The notes under the pieces are model-generated. The model did not search any database and was not told the origin of the DNA. It was given only the letters and a program-made list of their open reading frames with translations. From the NCBI RefSeq assembly GCF_905147365.1, contig NC_056428.1, forward strand, positions 4,494,001 to 4,558,000: DNA of 64,000 nt. The letters are read 5' to 3'. This document shows positions 45,961 to 58,221 of this stretch, piece by piece; the first letter of the stretch is position 1, and every line of letters starts with the position of its first letter. Made by a program: the position numbers and the translations under genes. Source of the DNA: Aricia agestis (Eukaryota; Arthropoda; Insecta; Lepidoptera; Lycaenidae).

Positions 45961-46522
45961 ATGAAAATGCTTCTTAAGAATTTATCCCCCCTGCTCCGTT
46001 ACTCGCAAGGTCTGAAATTGACATCTAGAAACTTATCGGTATCGTGTGTGCGAAATGATATTGTTAAAATTCAAAGCACAGAAGATTTTAAAGATAAAGT
46101 TATCAATAGCAAAGTTCCAGTAGTTGTCGACTTTTTCGCAACGTAAGTATCCTATTACATATTATATTAAAATTAACTACTCTCATCAGAATCAGAATAG
46201 AAACAAATACACTAGGAATGTTATAATTATTTCAATGAAATTGCAATTTTTTTGCAGATGGTGCAATCCATGCAGATTGTTAACCCCCCGTCTTGAGGCT
46301 ATAATTTCCGAAAATAAGGGCAAAGTTGTGTTAGCTAAAGTTGACATTGACGAGCAAACTGACTTGGCTTTGGATTACGAAGTCAATTCTGTGCCAGTTC
46401 TCGTAGCCATAAAAAATGGCAAAGTCCAACAGCGACTGGTGGGCCTCCAGGATGCTGACAAACTCAGGAAGTGGATTGACCAGTTTGCATCTGAAGAATC
46501 TGAAGTGAAAGTCAAAGCCTAA
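45961..46522 (+). CDS. Trx-2: Thioredoxin, mitochondrial (Trx-2)
   Basis: Exons 45961-46142 and 46258-46522 join in phase 2 to 148 residues. The N-terminus (MKMLLKNLSPLLRYSQGLK...TSRNLS) is basic and serine-rich, a mitochondrial presequence. The thioredoxin fold follows: VPVVVDFFAT, the active site WCNPC across the exon junction, KVDIDEQTDLA, NSVPVLVA with the cis-proline, and the final helix. It reduces protein disulfides in the matrix with thioredoxin reductase 2 and feeds peroxiredoxin 3 (family knowledge). The active site has N where vertebrate Trx2 has G. AATAAA at 46580-46585 is a plausible poly(A) signal; the next gene is convergent. Confidence 0.93.
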
Positions 46523-46610
46523 AGTGTCAAATATTACTATTGTTAAAAATGCACATTACCACTGCTATGAGGAGTAGTTAATAAAATAATAGTTTAAAAT
46601 TAAATATGTT

Positions 46611-47282
46611 TTATTCTCCCAGACACTGTATAAGGCTCCTGGCTCTATTATAAACTGCATCATCGGGTTTTTTTAAGCTTGAATCTTCTTCGTTTTCTTC
46701 GCCCCCAGCTTTTTCTTGTGCTTCTGTCCATTCATCCATCTGTTTAATTATTTTATTTGCATCCTCTATCAGCATATTGCGTATATTGCCTTTAGCGGAT
46801 TCAAAGTATTCTAAAAATGTTTGCCATGAGCTTTCCGGAACGAGATTAACTGAGAATTTGTTTTTGTACAGCCACACTTGCTTTGCTTTCATGAACTTCC
46901 AGTTTTGTCTATCGTGTTTCCACTGTGATAAATATGTAACACACTGTGCTTTTAGTTGGTCCTTAGCCGCTGCTTCTGCTTCAGCTTGTCTCTGAGCATG
47001 CTTCTCTTTTTTCATCTGTCTAATGGATTTTTTGCCTTTTTTCTCTGTAGAATCCACTGGCGTCTTCTTTTTCTTTTTCTTAATTTTCTTATGACTTGCG
47101 TCGTCTTCATCGTCACTATCAGATCCTTTTCTCTTTTGTGCACTTGTATTTTCGTACTGTACATCGTCATTTTCTTCTACGTACTCTTCTGCCTGCTCGT
47201 GTCCGATATCCGAGGTGTTATTTTCCGATGTACTTTCATCGGTCTGCCGCTTTTTATTCTTCTTTTTAGATTTTAATCCCAT
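46611..47282 (-). CDS. C7orf50-like protein (WKF / DUF2373 domain)
   Basis: A single-exon frame of 223 residues. The N-terminal 100 residues are low-complexity and strongly charged, with lysine runs that look like nuclear or nucleolar localisation signals. The C-terminal half has YLSQWKHDRQNWKFMKAKQV, the WKF signature, then VPESSWQTFLEYFESAKGNI, matching the human C7orf50 domain layout. The family's function is poorly known; nucleolar location is reported for the human protein. The minus-strand AATAAA overlaps the stop codon. It is tail to tail with Trx-2, only 88 bp between stop codons. Confidence 0.85.
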   Translation of the reverse strand: MGLKSKKKNKKRQTDESTSENNTSDIGHEQAEEYVEENDDVQYENTSAQKRKGSDSDDEDDASHKKIKKKKKKTPVDSTEKKGKKSIRQMKKEKHAQRQAEAEAAAKDQLKAQCVTYLSQWKHDRQNWKFMKAKQVWLYKNKFSVNLVPESSWQTFLEYFESAKGNIRNMLIEDANKIIKQMDEWTEAQEKAGGEENEEDSSLKKPDDAVYNRARSLIQCLGE

Positions 47283-47389
47283 TTTAATTTTGTTTCACGT
47301 TGTTTACATAAAAATAACCTCAAAATTAAAAATAGGGAATGACATACGTAGTATCCCTAAGTAGTCTGTGGGAATGACGTTTTAGGCTT

Positions 47390-48250
47390 GTCGAATAAAT
47401 ATCGATATATCGATATTTATTCGACAAGCCTTTTATTTTTAATTTGATATATCGATATTTTTGGGCGATATATTTTGTATAAATTGTACCAAAAACGATA
47501 TTTTCTGCTTTTTAACTTGGTAGTTAAGTTGGCAATTCTGTCTTAAGTCAATGACACTTGTGTCACATTACTCACATGTGTCATTGACTTTAATGTCAAA
47601 TGTCACATGACATGTGTCAGTTCAGTAAAGTATATCCAAGAATCTTAAGTATATCAATCTTAAAAGGCCCATTCACGGCAGGACTGCACGGCAGTCCTGC
47701 AGGAATGGGCCTCACTGATTGGTTCACACTCAGTGTTTCCGGCCGGCAACACCGAGTGTGAACCAATCAGGCCTTTTTAGAGAAAAGGGATGACACTACG
47801 ATCTTGCCACTTTTAAATTTCTTCACTTTTTTGACGGACAATAAATTAATTAAAAAAAACAAATTGGTCGAAAAATTTGACCAATATATCGATATTTTTT
47901 TCGTGATATATCGATTATCGAGACTGATATTGATATTTTTTCTGACTGATTGGTTCACACTCGGTGTTTCCGGCCGGCAACACTGAGTGTGAACCAACCA
48001 GTGAGGCCCATTCACTGCAGGACTGCCGTGCAGTCCTGCCGTGAATGGGCCTTTTTAGAGAAAAGGAATGACACTACGATCTTGCCACTTTTAAATTTCT
48101 TCACTTTTTTGACGGACAACAAATTAATTTAAAAAAAAACAAATTGGTCGAAAAATTGACCAATATATCGATATTTTTTTTGGCGATATATCGACTATCG
48201 AGACTGATATTGATATTTTTTCAAATATCGATATTTTCTTTCATTTTCGA
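47390..48250. repeat. Cluster of fold-backs with a tandem duplication
   Basis: A hairpin (GGCTTGTCGAATAAATATCG and complement, about 47390-47432) is followed by two GC-rich palindromes (47711-47770 and 47944-48003, TGATTGGTTCACACTC and complement). Beside each is an AGGCCCATTCACGGCAGGAC-type palindrome (about 47666-47711 and 48003-48053). A block of about 180 bp (GCCTTTTTAGAGAAAAGG..., 47771 and 48051) is duplicated directly, and ATATCGATATTTTT tracts are common. Confidence 0.8.
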
Positions 48251-48924
48251 CATCCCTATGACGTTTCTCCTTTTTTATTGCAGTTATAATTAAAGGTTTC
48301 AAAAACTTACAGCCACAGATTTTATAGGGTACAGTTCTCAGACTAATAAGGGCAAATTAAGGGGATACTACGTATCAGACAGGAATCTTAGAATAGCCAA
48401 TACAAGAACGGTATTTTACAATTTGACATTGTTTATTTTTTAATACTCCTTCTTCTTTTTTATATAAAGTCCTTCTCACAAGAGCGGGAAATTTAAATTT
48501 TAAGTCCTTTCAAAAAGAGCGGGAAATTTAAAAATGATTTTATGCCTGGAATCCGGATATAGTATTATTTTAGAATTTTTTGTGAAGAATTATGATTCAA
48601 AAAATTTTGTTATTCTTCAGCAAATAGATTAAGCAATAACATAATTTTTTGAAGAGATAAACCTGAAACAAAATATGAATATTACTAACGTAACTTGAGG
48701 GCTAGAAACTCGATATCACAAAAATATTATTATGCATAATCACTAAATAGTATAAAACAAAGTCGCTTTCTCTGTCCACCACTTAAACTTGCCTGTATTC
48801 ACTGTTTAACTATAAGAAAAAGTGTGGTTTACCCTTATGCTACAGCTAATAATATCTACAGTTAATAATATAGTCGCTAGTAATATATATTATGTAATAA
48901 AGGAGAGAAATTAAACCAATAAAC
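48251..48924. other. AT-rich gene-free stretch
   Basis: Only a short duplication (AGAGCGGGAAATTTAAA at about 48482 and 48517) stands out. It borders the P-element-like pseudogene. Confidence 0.5.
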
Positions 48925-49063
48925 TCATTTGTTAATCTTTTTATTTCTTAATTTCTTTTTAAATTTTGACAGAGCTTTGCTTTGCATATTTGGCAGACCA
49001 CCAATTCTCAATCGACTAACATCCGTGCCTTTTAAAATTTTATTTATTGTATTGCACCAATTA

Positions 49064-49221
49064 CGGCCGTTCCCAATATTTGATCTATCTCTGGTTTTGC
49101 CCTACTAGAGATAGGAATAGCTCATAATTGACATAAAATATATGTCTCTAATGTCTAATGTGAGCTATTCCTATCTCTAGTAGGGCAAAACCAGAGATAG
49201 ATCAAATATTGGGAACGGCCG
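49064..49221. mobile_element. 158-bp Harbinger-like MITE, TTA duplication
   Basis: Ends CGGCCGTTCCCAATATTTGA and exact complement, flanked by TTA at 49061-49063 and 49222-49224. It splits the VIN-WCN coding segment of the P-like transposase. A truncated relative closes the window at 63844. Confidence 0.85.
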
Positions 49222-52200
49222 TTAATCACACATAATGTCACTGTGATAATTACAAAATATTGTTGAAAAGCCTTTTTATGTCTTAGGCAATTGAAGAAAT
49301 CAAATGAATATTTGGCCAAACCCTTTATTATTTCTTTAGAAATATTTTCTTTGCTTGGGTGTGATTCCAAATATTCATTTGGTTCCTTTACAATATTTGA
49401 AAAATACCTTAGTGCATTTTCTGTGGGATAGGTTAATTTACGTTTGTTCTTAAAATCTTTAAATTCTCTATGTGAAATCCATTGATGAATTGTAGACTCA
49501 TTACTTTGAGTTAAAGATTTTTTACACTCAACACCAATGGTATTCTATGTTACTAAGTATTTTAGAAACTCATTGCTCAACACACTGAAATTTCTTTATG
49601 CATTTCCTTATAACCCATCCCACAGTGTATGCACGAGAGTGTACAGTGTACACTTATTCTTTCTTTCCTAGCCGCATATCAACAATATTTTCAATTCCTT
49701 CAGGAGACTTCTCTGTGATTGGTATTTCTGAAGACAAAGTTAATGTAGATTCATTAACTTTGTCTTCGGAATTATTACTGGTAAATAAATTTTTTAATTT
49801 TATTATTTGGTATCTTCACAGTTAAAACTTTGAGAATGGAAATTGATAAATCGTGTGATTAATAATGAACGGAATATGTTCTTAAACGATTGACAGTTGG
49901 GGTCATTATTTCTATACGAATATGCTCGAACTTGGCCAAAAAATTTTTCGATAGGGTCAGAATTAAAATATTTAGGACGCATTATTTTAAAACCTTTTTT
50001 TTCGAAAAATTGTGAAATACTCATTAAACTTTTTAGGGTTAATATAAAGTTTTTTTGAGAAGGCACCATTACTTCTCAGCTTTTATTATTTATAAATTTC
50101 ATTTTCTCTAACTTTTCTATTGCCGACTTCCAGAAAGTCACATGTTCAGATTTTTTAGTAACTGCCTGCCGTAAAGGTTTGCTGTTGTTTTTGCTAGAAA
50201 TATTTGCACCATTACACGAGTCGAAGAGGTCAAAGAATGATACTGTTTCGGATGTATGTTTCAATGTGTCACTTACTGGATTTCCATCAGCATAGTGAGC
50301 TGTGAAAAAAAAGAGATTATTTTAAAATATACATCTTTATAAAATAAAAACTATTTTATAAGCTATCAACTGATACTAATTTTTATTTATCAATGAGAAT
50401 ATTTATCCATAGCAAAGAATCTTTTTCAGCAATAATAAGTATTTTATATTATGTCATTCTATTCTACAGACTATTATATGTACCTTTATTATATGATTTT
50501 ATAAAAAATATTAAGATTCAGTTAAACAATTTGATAAGTTTGATTTTCCAACAAATACTTACAAAAATTTGCTGTGTATGCCAAAGCACTTGCAACATTC
50601 TTGCTTAATACACGAGTACAATTCCATACCTAGAAAATATTATTTTGATTATTACACTAACAAAGTATACAGAATTGAAAGTAACACAGTTAACATAATA
50701 GGAATATTATAATAATAAAATAAAGTATTTTACTTATAATAATGTTGGTGTCATAATAGTTATATAAAATCATCTTATAGACTTAAATATATCATATACT
50801 TTATTATAACAATATAGAGATAGTGAGGTTAAAAGTATTGCAACCCCTCTCTTACTAAAATATATTATCTCATAATAATATACAATAATGTATGCTTTAT
50901 TAATTATAGTATGATTGTTTTGAGACAAAAATAATGTGGTAAGTATAGATATTATAAGAGTAAAAAAAGTAGATTTTAAAATATGTATGTATGTCTATAT
51001 TTTACTTACTTTCATTTTCTTTATTTTTTCAGGAATGACATGTTCATCATTCAATTTGTGAAGCATGCGCATGTTAGCATGCTTGCAGTCTGTATTATAT
51101 ACATCAATGATGTCACTCCACTTTGAAATGTTGCCCCCATATTTTATATTTTTCGTTAAAAAATTATTTCTAATTCCTTTAATAAGGTGTGGGGGATCAT
51201 AGATTACAAACATATTTTGCTTGCCTATTTTTACTGTTATCTGAAAAAATATAAAAAATAACATTAAACATACATTAAGTTGTACAATAAAGTGTTTAGG
51301 TTATGTACTTTTAATAATATAATTTATGTTTTTTAACTTACCTATAGCCTCATTCAACAATATTTGACTTCTTCTGGTTTCTTCTTTTAATTTATTGATA
51401 GCAGATTGAAATGCTGTCCCCTGATCACATACTATTGCCACAGGAAGTAAACCAGTGTTTGTAACTGCATTAACTACCTCTTTTAATATATTTTTTAAAT
51501 ATTAGAGGAAGTAGCACCTTCACAAAAATAAAATCCTATAGGTTGCCACTTGTGTAAAGCACCTCGCACCATAAATGCTTAAGCATGGTCTGCATAATTG
51601 TTTGTTATGGTGTTCAATTCCACAAAGCCACTTATTTTATCCTTGTGTTTGTCATAAGAAAGACCAGGCTCTAAGGCCACTTCATCAAAAATTAAATTAC
51701 AGTATTTTTTTGATGCTGGCCAGTTTTGCACCTAAAAATAACAAGGTTACATATGGTAATAATGATCACTCTGTTCCCTTTTTTTAACAAAACATCACAA
51801 TATTAATATAAATACTTACTTCAGATTTTATAGCATCAAATATAGCAGTGTTGATGCCGGAGTCAACTTTTAATCTTTGTATTAACATTCTGAAAGTATT
51901 TTCTTAAAATCTACTCAGAAATAAAACATTTTTTATTTTATTTATTTTATTTTTTGTATCATTTTATTTATAGTCCTCACTGAAGGTAGAATAAAAATTC
52001 TTCTTAAAAATTTATATGTCTTGGGACCTTGCTTCATAATGGCTAGAGCTATTAATTTTTCGTCATCAGAAAATCTTCTTCCTTTTGTTTCCTTTGTAGC
52101 TTGGCTAATCTGCATCCAAATTATCTTTTTTGTTAACGGATGAACACCAGCTGTTAATTTTTCAAACAATCCCATTTTTGATACTTTCATAGCTTTTTTA

Positions 52201-52787
52201 GCATAGGTCAAAAAATTTAACTTCCTCTTGGCTTTTTTATATTCTGCTAGTAATTTTAAAGACACAGGATTTAATTTCTTTTTGTTTATGTAAGGTTTCC
52301 TGGAAACCTTTAAAGTTGTACTGTGTGGGACTGTTGTTTCTGAAAATAAATAAATAATTTATTCATACTCATGTTCAGTAAATAAATAAATATTTATTTA
52401 TTGAATGTCAATATAATCATTGATATAATTTACCTGTCAACATATTATTGTGTTTGAACTCATCATCTGCACCTTCTGTGACTGGTTTTGAAGATGTAGA
52501 TGGTTCATTGATGTCTGAAAATATATAAAGTACATACTTTAAAAGATACAAAATTGGTGACTTCAAGAAAAAAATGTATATCTACACTAATATTATAAAC
52601 AGGTAAACTTTGTTTGTTTGTTTAGTTGTAATGAATAGGCTCAGAAACTACTGGACCAATTTAAAAAATTCTTTCACTTAATGTGGGGCCAATTTCATAT
52701 TATTCAAACTTCTGAGCGTAAGTAATTTTCTACCATACAAAATTTTATGAAAACAGTGCAATAGCTTTTCAAAAAAGTGTAGAGTCT

Positions 52788-52917
52788 GTCAAGAAAGTGA
52801 AGAAATTAAAAAGTGGAAACATTGTAGTATCACCCCTATCAAATCAATCTAAGAAAAAAGGGATGACACTACGATGTTGCCACTTTTTAATTTTTTCACT
52901 TTCTTGACAGACTATAG
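52788..52917. mobile_element. TAGTCTGTCAAGAAAGTGAA-type MITE
   Basis: Ends AGTCTGTCAAGAAAGTGAAG and complement; the body carries GGGATGACACTACGATGTTG. It is the same family as the centre of the 45353-45695 palindrome. Confidence 0.8.
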
Positions 52918-54513
52918 CATCTATTACTTGAGGCCGGGTGCCATCGAAATTCTCATACATACGTAATACCAAAATAATTTTCTCATACAAAAATATTTAA
53001 CATGTTTGAGTTATTTTTCAGCTTAAAATAGGAATTACCTAGGTTCCATTTTGAAAATTTTGATGGCACCCAACCTCTTAAGCCACCCTCACCAAATATT
53101 CACAAACTTTCAATAAATAATATTTATTTAATATCAATAATATAATCATTGATAATACTTTACCTGTCTATGTTTTTTACTAATTTAGTATTTAAAAACA
53201 TGAGAGTGACTACAAGTAGTATGTAATTAAGAATTGAAATCTCTATCTCAATATCTACTAAACTGATTTTGATGAAACTTGCATTATTCCCTAAGTTAAA
53301 CAAAACCAAGTAAAACAAAAAAGAATTACTTTTTTGAAGTAAATTTAAAAACAAATTGTTAATATGTACCAAGCACTTACATAAAACTGTATTTTCTTGT
53401 GCTAGAAGTTCTCTCAGTGGTGATCTTCTTTGTTTGCAATAGGCATGATCATTATGTTTTTGTCTCTCTACACTCTGTGTGTAATAATTATGATCCAGTA
53501 AATGGGTAACATTTTCTGAAACAGAAGATAATATCAATTATTATCTCTAGCTTTTATTATCTCATTTAACAAAATGTTTTTAAGGGTCTTTATAAAAATA
53601 AAATAGAAAATTGGCCTGTGCAAGTTAGACTCGGGCACTATGGGGTCAGAACTGTAAATAATTATAGAGCAACAATTAAAGGCCAAAAATTGTGTTTTTG
53701 ATGGGAGCCCCTTAAATTTTTAACATTCGACTTTAATTTATTATTGATTTAATTCTTAAAGAACAAAATAAAGAGTGATTTTGTAAAAAAATCAGTGATA
53801 AGTTCAGTAGCCTGTTGCTATTACTGGTAATAAGCAAAAAAGCATGTTAATTGTATTAGTCTCCCTCCTGAATATTAATTTTATTTTGTTTTTAGTAAGT
53901 ATTTGTTGTTATAGTGACAACAGAAATACACAATTTGTGAAAAATTCAGAAGTGTAGCTGTTTTTGAAATCTGTATATAGAGACAGATGGACAGACGCAC
54001 AGACATTAAAATCTCAATAACCATTTTTTCCTTTCAGGTAAGGAACTCTAAAAAAAATATTTTATTTATAAGACAAATTCTATTTTTGCAGTACACAGTT
54101 CAGACTAAAATATATTACATAGGTATTATATACTAAATGTAATAGCCACAAGTTAATGTAGCTTCTATTCTGAATCATTCAATATTGATAAATATTGTAA
54201 AAATGTAAAATGCCTTCTTACCACTGTCAATTTCTTCAGCAAGAGGTATTCCCGTATTGATTTCTTCAAGAGAAAATAATGTAGGATACGCAGACTGGCG
54301 AAGGCGTAATTTAGCAGTCACAAATCTTTTTTCAAAATGTTTGTGACAAACAAACATTTTATTTAGCTCCTCGGAACTAAACTTCTTAAAATCACCACTT
54401 TTGGAACACTTTTGCAACCACTTATTGAGTCCTATCTCAGTCTTTGGAAAACGATGAAGAATAACAGTATTACGCTTGCTTTCGCAATGCGGAACACAGC
54501 ACTTATTCTTCAT

Positions 54514-56401
54514 ATTGTTCAACACCCACGAATACCACACAAATATCACAACTTTGAAACAGGAGGTAAAGCACGGAGAATTAACCACAGATTACTAGTA
54601 GAACAATATATACTAGTAATCTGTGTAGTAGAATTAACTCGACGTCTTCACTCAACCGCTACAAAATTGCAATCAAAGAGAATGTCATATAGGTACTACG
54701 TAAGAAGAGGTCGGACTTAGAAGAAAAAAAAATAACATTTATTATTTTTTTAAATTGAAACTAAAGTTAAAATTTTTAAGTGCAAAACCTTCCACTCTAA
54801 ACATACCAAAAGTTAAAAAAAAAAAAAAAAAAGAAATAAGCTCAAATAAATGTTTTATTTCAATAAAAATTATTGTACATAGCTAAATAAACACAAAACA
54901 ATAAAACAGATTTTAATCCACAAGGTTTAGGCAACAAATCCGTCCGCTACTTATGCTCCGATTCCGATCCAGTGGATGCGCATCTTTATACATATTACAT
55001 ACACACTTAAGTATTATCACTTTGTTTTGTTACACCCTGTACATACGACAGCTGAAATCTATCGCGTAGGCTCAGGCCAGCTGTATACCACCTCACTTGA
55101 TCAGAGGATTTTTCCTTAGTGGCCGCACCTCTCATAATCCCATATCTTCCTTCTCCTCCTCCTTAAAATATCTCCTTAACAACCATTTCCTGCAGACTAA
55201 AATGTTGCAAACTAGTACAGGGACCTAAAAATCTGAAATTAATGAAAAGTTTTTCATTTACTACATTTCCATACATAAATTATTATAGTTAATGACCCGT
55301 GCAATTAATTACTACAATAAATCAATAGACACATTTCAACATTTTCGAAATTAACTGCATACATATTGATAAATTCTAATATTTTCCATGAAATAATAAT
55401 CTATCTTTTTCATATTATTATAGTTTATGTTGTAAATTATTATACAAATATGCAAATAATCACTATGACATACTTTGTATTAGAACACGGTATGACATAG
55501 TTATGTTTTGCTTCAATTTATCAATTTACGGTTATATTTACATTTTACAATGGCTTACCTTTTGTTTTTCAATAATTAATCCACTAATTTACAATTTTTG
55601 AAAGAGTTGCTACAAAATAATTTTCACTAACTGAAAATCATTATATAATAAGTCTATGCTGAAAATCGAACTTTGAGTTTTAAACTTCTTCTTCGTCTTT
55701 TTTATCAACCAATCACAGTCGATCTTGCTTAAAAATTGCACAGATTATCCAACTTAATTTAGTTGCTACGTTTAAATTTGGAACCCAACTTTTTTTTTGT
55801 TCGAAAGTTTCACCCACTGATTCATGATCACAGATTACTAGTATTATTTGTTCATGATTTGGACATTTTGACATGCTTTGTTTTGTTTCCGATATCTGTG
55901 GTATACTTTAGGTATAGACGTCACGTTCACGTCCAGAAAAAAATAATTTCTATGGTTAAAAATTGGGTTTAATTTTTTTCTTCGAAGATTCACCCCCGTG
56001 GGCCGTGGTACAGTTTATTCATAAGAAAAAAATATATTATAATGACCTAAAAAAATATATTATAATTATTTTGTCGACTAAATTTAGTGAAAGTAGACCG
56101 GTACGTTAGTTATATCTAATAAAATAAAAATAAAAATAAAAAATAAAAAAGCCTTTTATTTCACGTTTGTCTACAGTTTACATGATTTAGAGTTCCAGAA
56201 TAGATAATATTGAAATTGTTATACATTGATTAATAATATATTTATCAGAATAATTACAATTGACATTCATGCAAAATTGATTGGTAAGTATAAACATTAA
56301 TTAAATTAAAATATATTAACATAAGGATTTTGCTACAAGTACAATATTTTTTATTATATTGATTGTCAATTATTTTACAAGTTTTTCTACGTGAACCCCT
56401 C
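54514..56401. other. Gene-free stretch
   Basis: A 34-bp hairpin (CAGATTACTAGTA and complement, about 54588-54623) lies just upstream of the P-like pseudogene. A Helitron-like fragment (ACGACAGCTGAAATCTATCG) is at about 55045-55160. The remainder is AT-rich; 56100-56400 is probably the 3' tail of the following LINE. Confidence 0.5.
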
Positions 56402-57812
56402 TTATTTGAGGGTGAAGGCCTCCTCGAGAGATGTCCAATAATCTCTATCTGTAGCTTTTGTCATCCATGAACTACCAGCGGTTTCTATGATCTCATCTGC
56501 CCACCTTGCTCTAGGTCTACCTCTTTTTCTGATGCCTTTGGGTCCTGTCCATGAAGTTAGTCGAATTGTCCATCTGTCGTCGCTCATTCTCGCCACGTGG
56601 CCTGCCCAGCGCCACTTCAATTTCTTTGCATAAGATAGTGCATCTGTTACCCGTGATATCTCTCGTATTTTGGAGTGACGTATTCTTTGTACTCTTCTTA
56701 TGTTCAGCATGCTGCGCTCCATGCTCCTCTGGCAAGTCGATTTGTAAATTTCCATGTTTGACAGGCGTAAGTGAGCGATGGTAAGATACAGCTATCCATG
56801 ACATTTTTATTTACTTTCACTGGCATACTGCTTTTAAAAATTTCCTTGAGTCCCCAATACTTCTTCCAAGTGCCTTTTACTCGTCTATCTATTTCTAATT
56901 CATTGTGGTTTTGTGTCAAGGAAATTTGCTTCCCGAGATATATATATGAGTCGACATACTCTACAATTTTATTATCGATCTTAATTTCATTTTTGGCTGC
57001 ATTAGTCATCACTTTGGTTTTATTAAAGTTGATATCTAGTCCTGACTGTCTACTTAGTGTCAGTAGTTCAGTTATCATATGTTCCAGCTCTTTGCTGTCT
57101 TCAGACAGTAGGACTAGATCGTCTGCAAATCTTAGGTGGCTGATATATTTTCCGTTGATATTCAGTCCGGTTTTGCTCCAATTAGCTTTTCTTATTATGC
57201 ATTCTAGTACAGCTATAAATATTCTCGGGGAGAGCGGGTCCCCCTGTCTCACACCTCTTTTGATAGGAAATGGAGGTCCTGTAGTTTCCAGTCTGACTCT
57301 ACTAATATTGTTTTGATACAAGTATTTTAGTACCCTAATGTATTTAGTCTCTACATTTTGTGTTTCTAGGGCTTCCCATATTGATTGGTGCAGTACAGTA
57401 TCGAACGCTTTTTGGTAGTCTATGAAGGCGGCATAGAGTGGTCTTTGAAATTTTTGGTACTTCTCGAAGATGATTTCTAATGAATAAATATGGTCCACTG
57501 TAGAGTAGCCTCGTCGAAATCCCGCTTGTTCAATAGGCTGGTGAGGGTCAAGAGATGTAGTTATCCTTTTTTCTATGATCGACGAGAACAGTTTGTATAG
57601 TGTTGGCAAAAGGCTAATGGGTCGATAGTTACTTATATCGCTGGGATCGCCTTTTTTGTAGAGCAATATTATGTGCGATTCTGACCATTGCTCAGGTGTT
57701 TTTTCGGTCTCTAGTATCTTATTGAAGAGGATCGTTAGGGGAGCGGCCAGCAAAGTACTAGCAGATTTTATAGCTGCATTTGAAATTTTGTCGGGCCCTG
57801 GACTTTTATAGT
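56402..57812 (-). pseudogene. RTE-like LINE, 5'-truncated reverse transcriptase, one frameshift
   Basis: The minus-strand frame runs from SPGPDKISNAAIKSA (about 57812) through NYRPISLLPTLYKLFS, GFRRGYSTVDHI, KAFDTV, GVRQGDPLSPRIF and the catalytic FADD box at HLRFADDLVLLSED, to SLTYACQTWKFTN. A frameshift near 56755 separates it from the C-terminal part, KLKWRWAGHVARM...GRPRARWADEI, which ends at 56402. The order matches endonuclease-RT LINEs common in Lepidoptera. The endonuclease half is missing, so the copy is immobile. Confidence 0.88.
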
Positions 57813-58221
57813 TATATCTACATAAAATGAATTTATTTAGGTACCTAACTAAGTCCTAATCAACCTTTCTAACCAAAAGTAATAATTTTAGAATTTTAAT
57901 CTTAGACGTTAACATTTTTTAATAAGTATTTTAGTTTTAAATGTATAATTTTTCAACTTATATTTTATGTTATTTTATGGGTTTTAAACGATTATCTATT
58001 TTATTTATTTATTTATTTTTTACTTTGAGGTAAAATGCTTGTATCCATAGCCGACAATAAAGAAGTAAAAACATCGCAATTTTTGGCACGTCACAGCCGC
58101 GTCATCATGTCTCCGTGTCTGCTTTTATCGCTAGAGAATTAATTATTCGGCTTTATCGCGTCTTATCGATACATTTTTATGTCGGCTGTAAAGTTAATAC
58201 TGAGAAAAAGTTTTTTCTAAA

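Larger units (their letters stand above)
48925..54513 (-). pseudogene. P-element-like transposase (THAP9-type), broken
   Basis: Starts at 54513 with MKNKCCVPHC; exon 1 (54222-54513) is a THAP zinc finger: C-x4-C, LHRFPK, W, VCHKHF and the closing AYPTLF motif. Further exons include 53381-53515, about 52440-52514, about 51942-52341 (ATKETKGRRFSDDEKLIALA), 51820-51889 and about 51340-51732 (LIFDEVALEPGLSYDKHKDK), then FVIYDPPHLIKGIRNNF and SDPIEKFFGQVRAYSYRNND. The end (NWCNTINKILKG) stops at 48925. A TAA at 51579-51581, a frameshift near 51500 and a MITE inside the last coding part (49064-49221) kill it. Other insertions: a LEP1 piece (about 52577-52690), a MITE (52788-52917) and a decayed repeat (53600-54055). 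No terminal repeats were identified. Confidence 0.8.
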
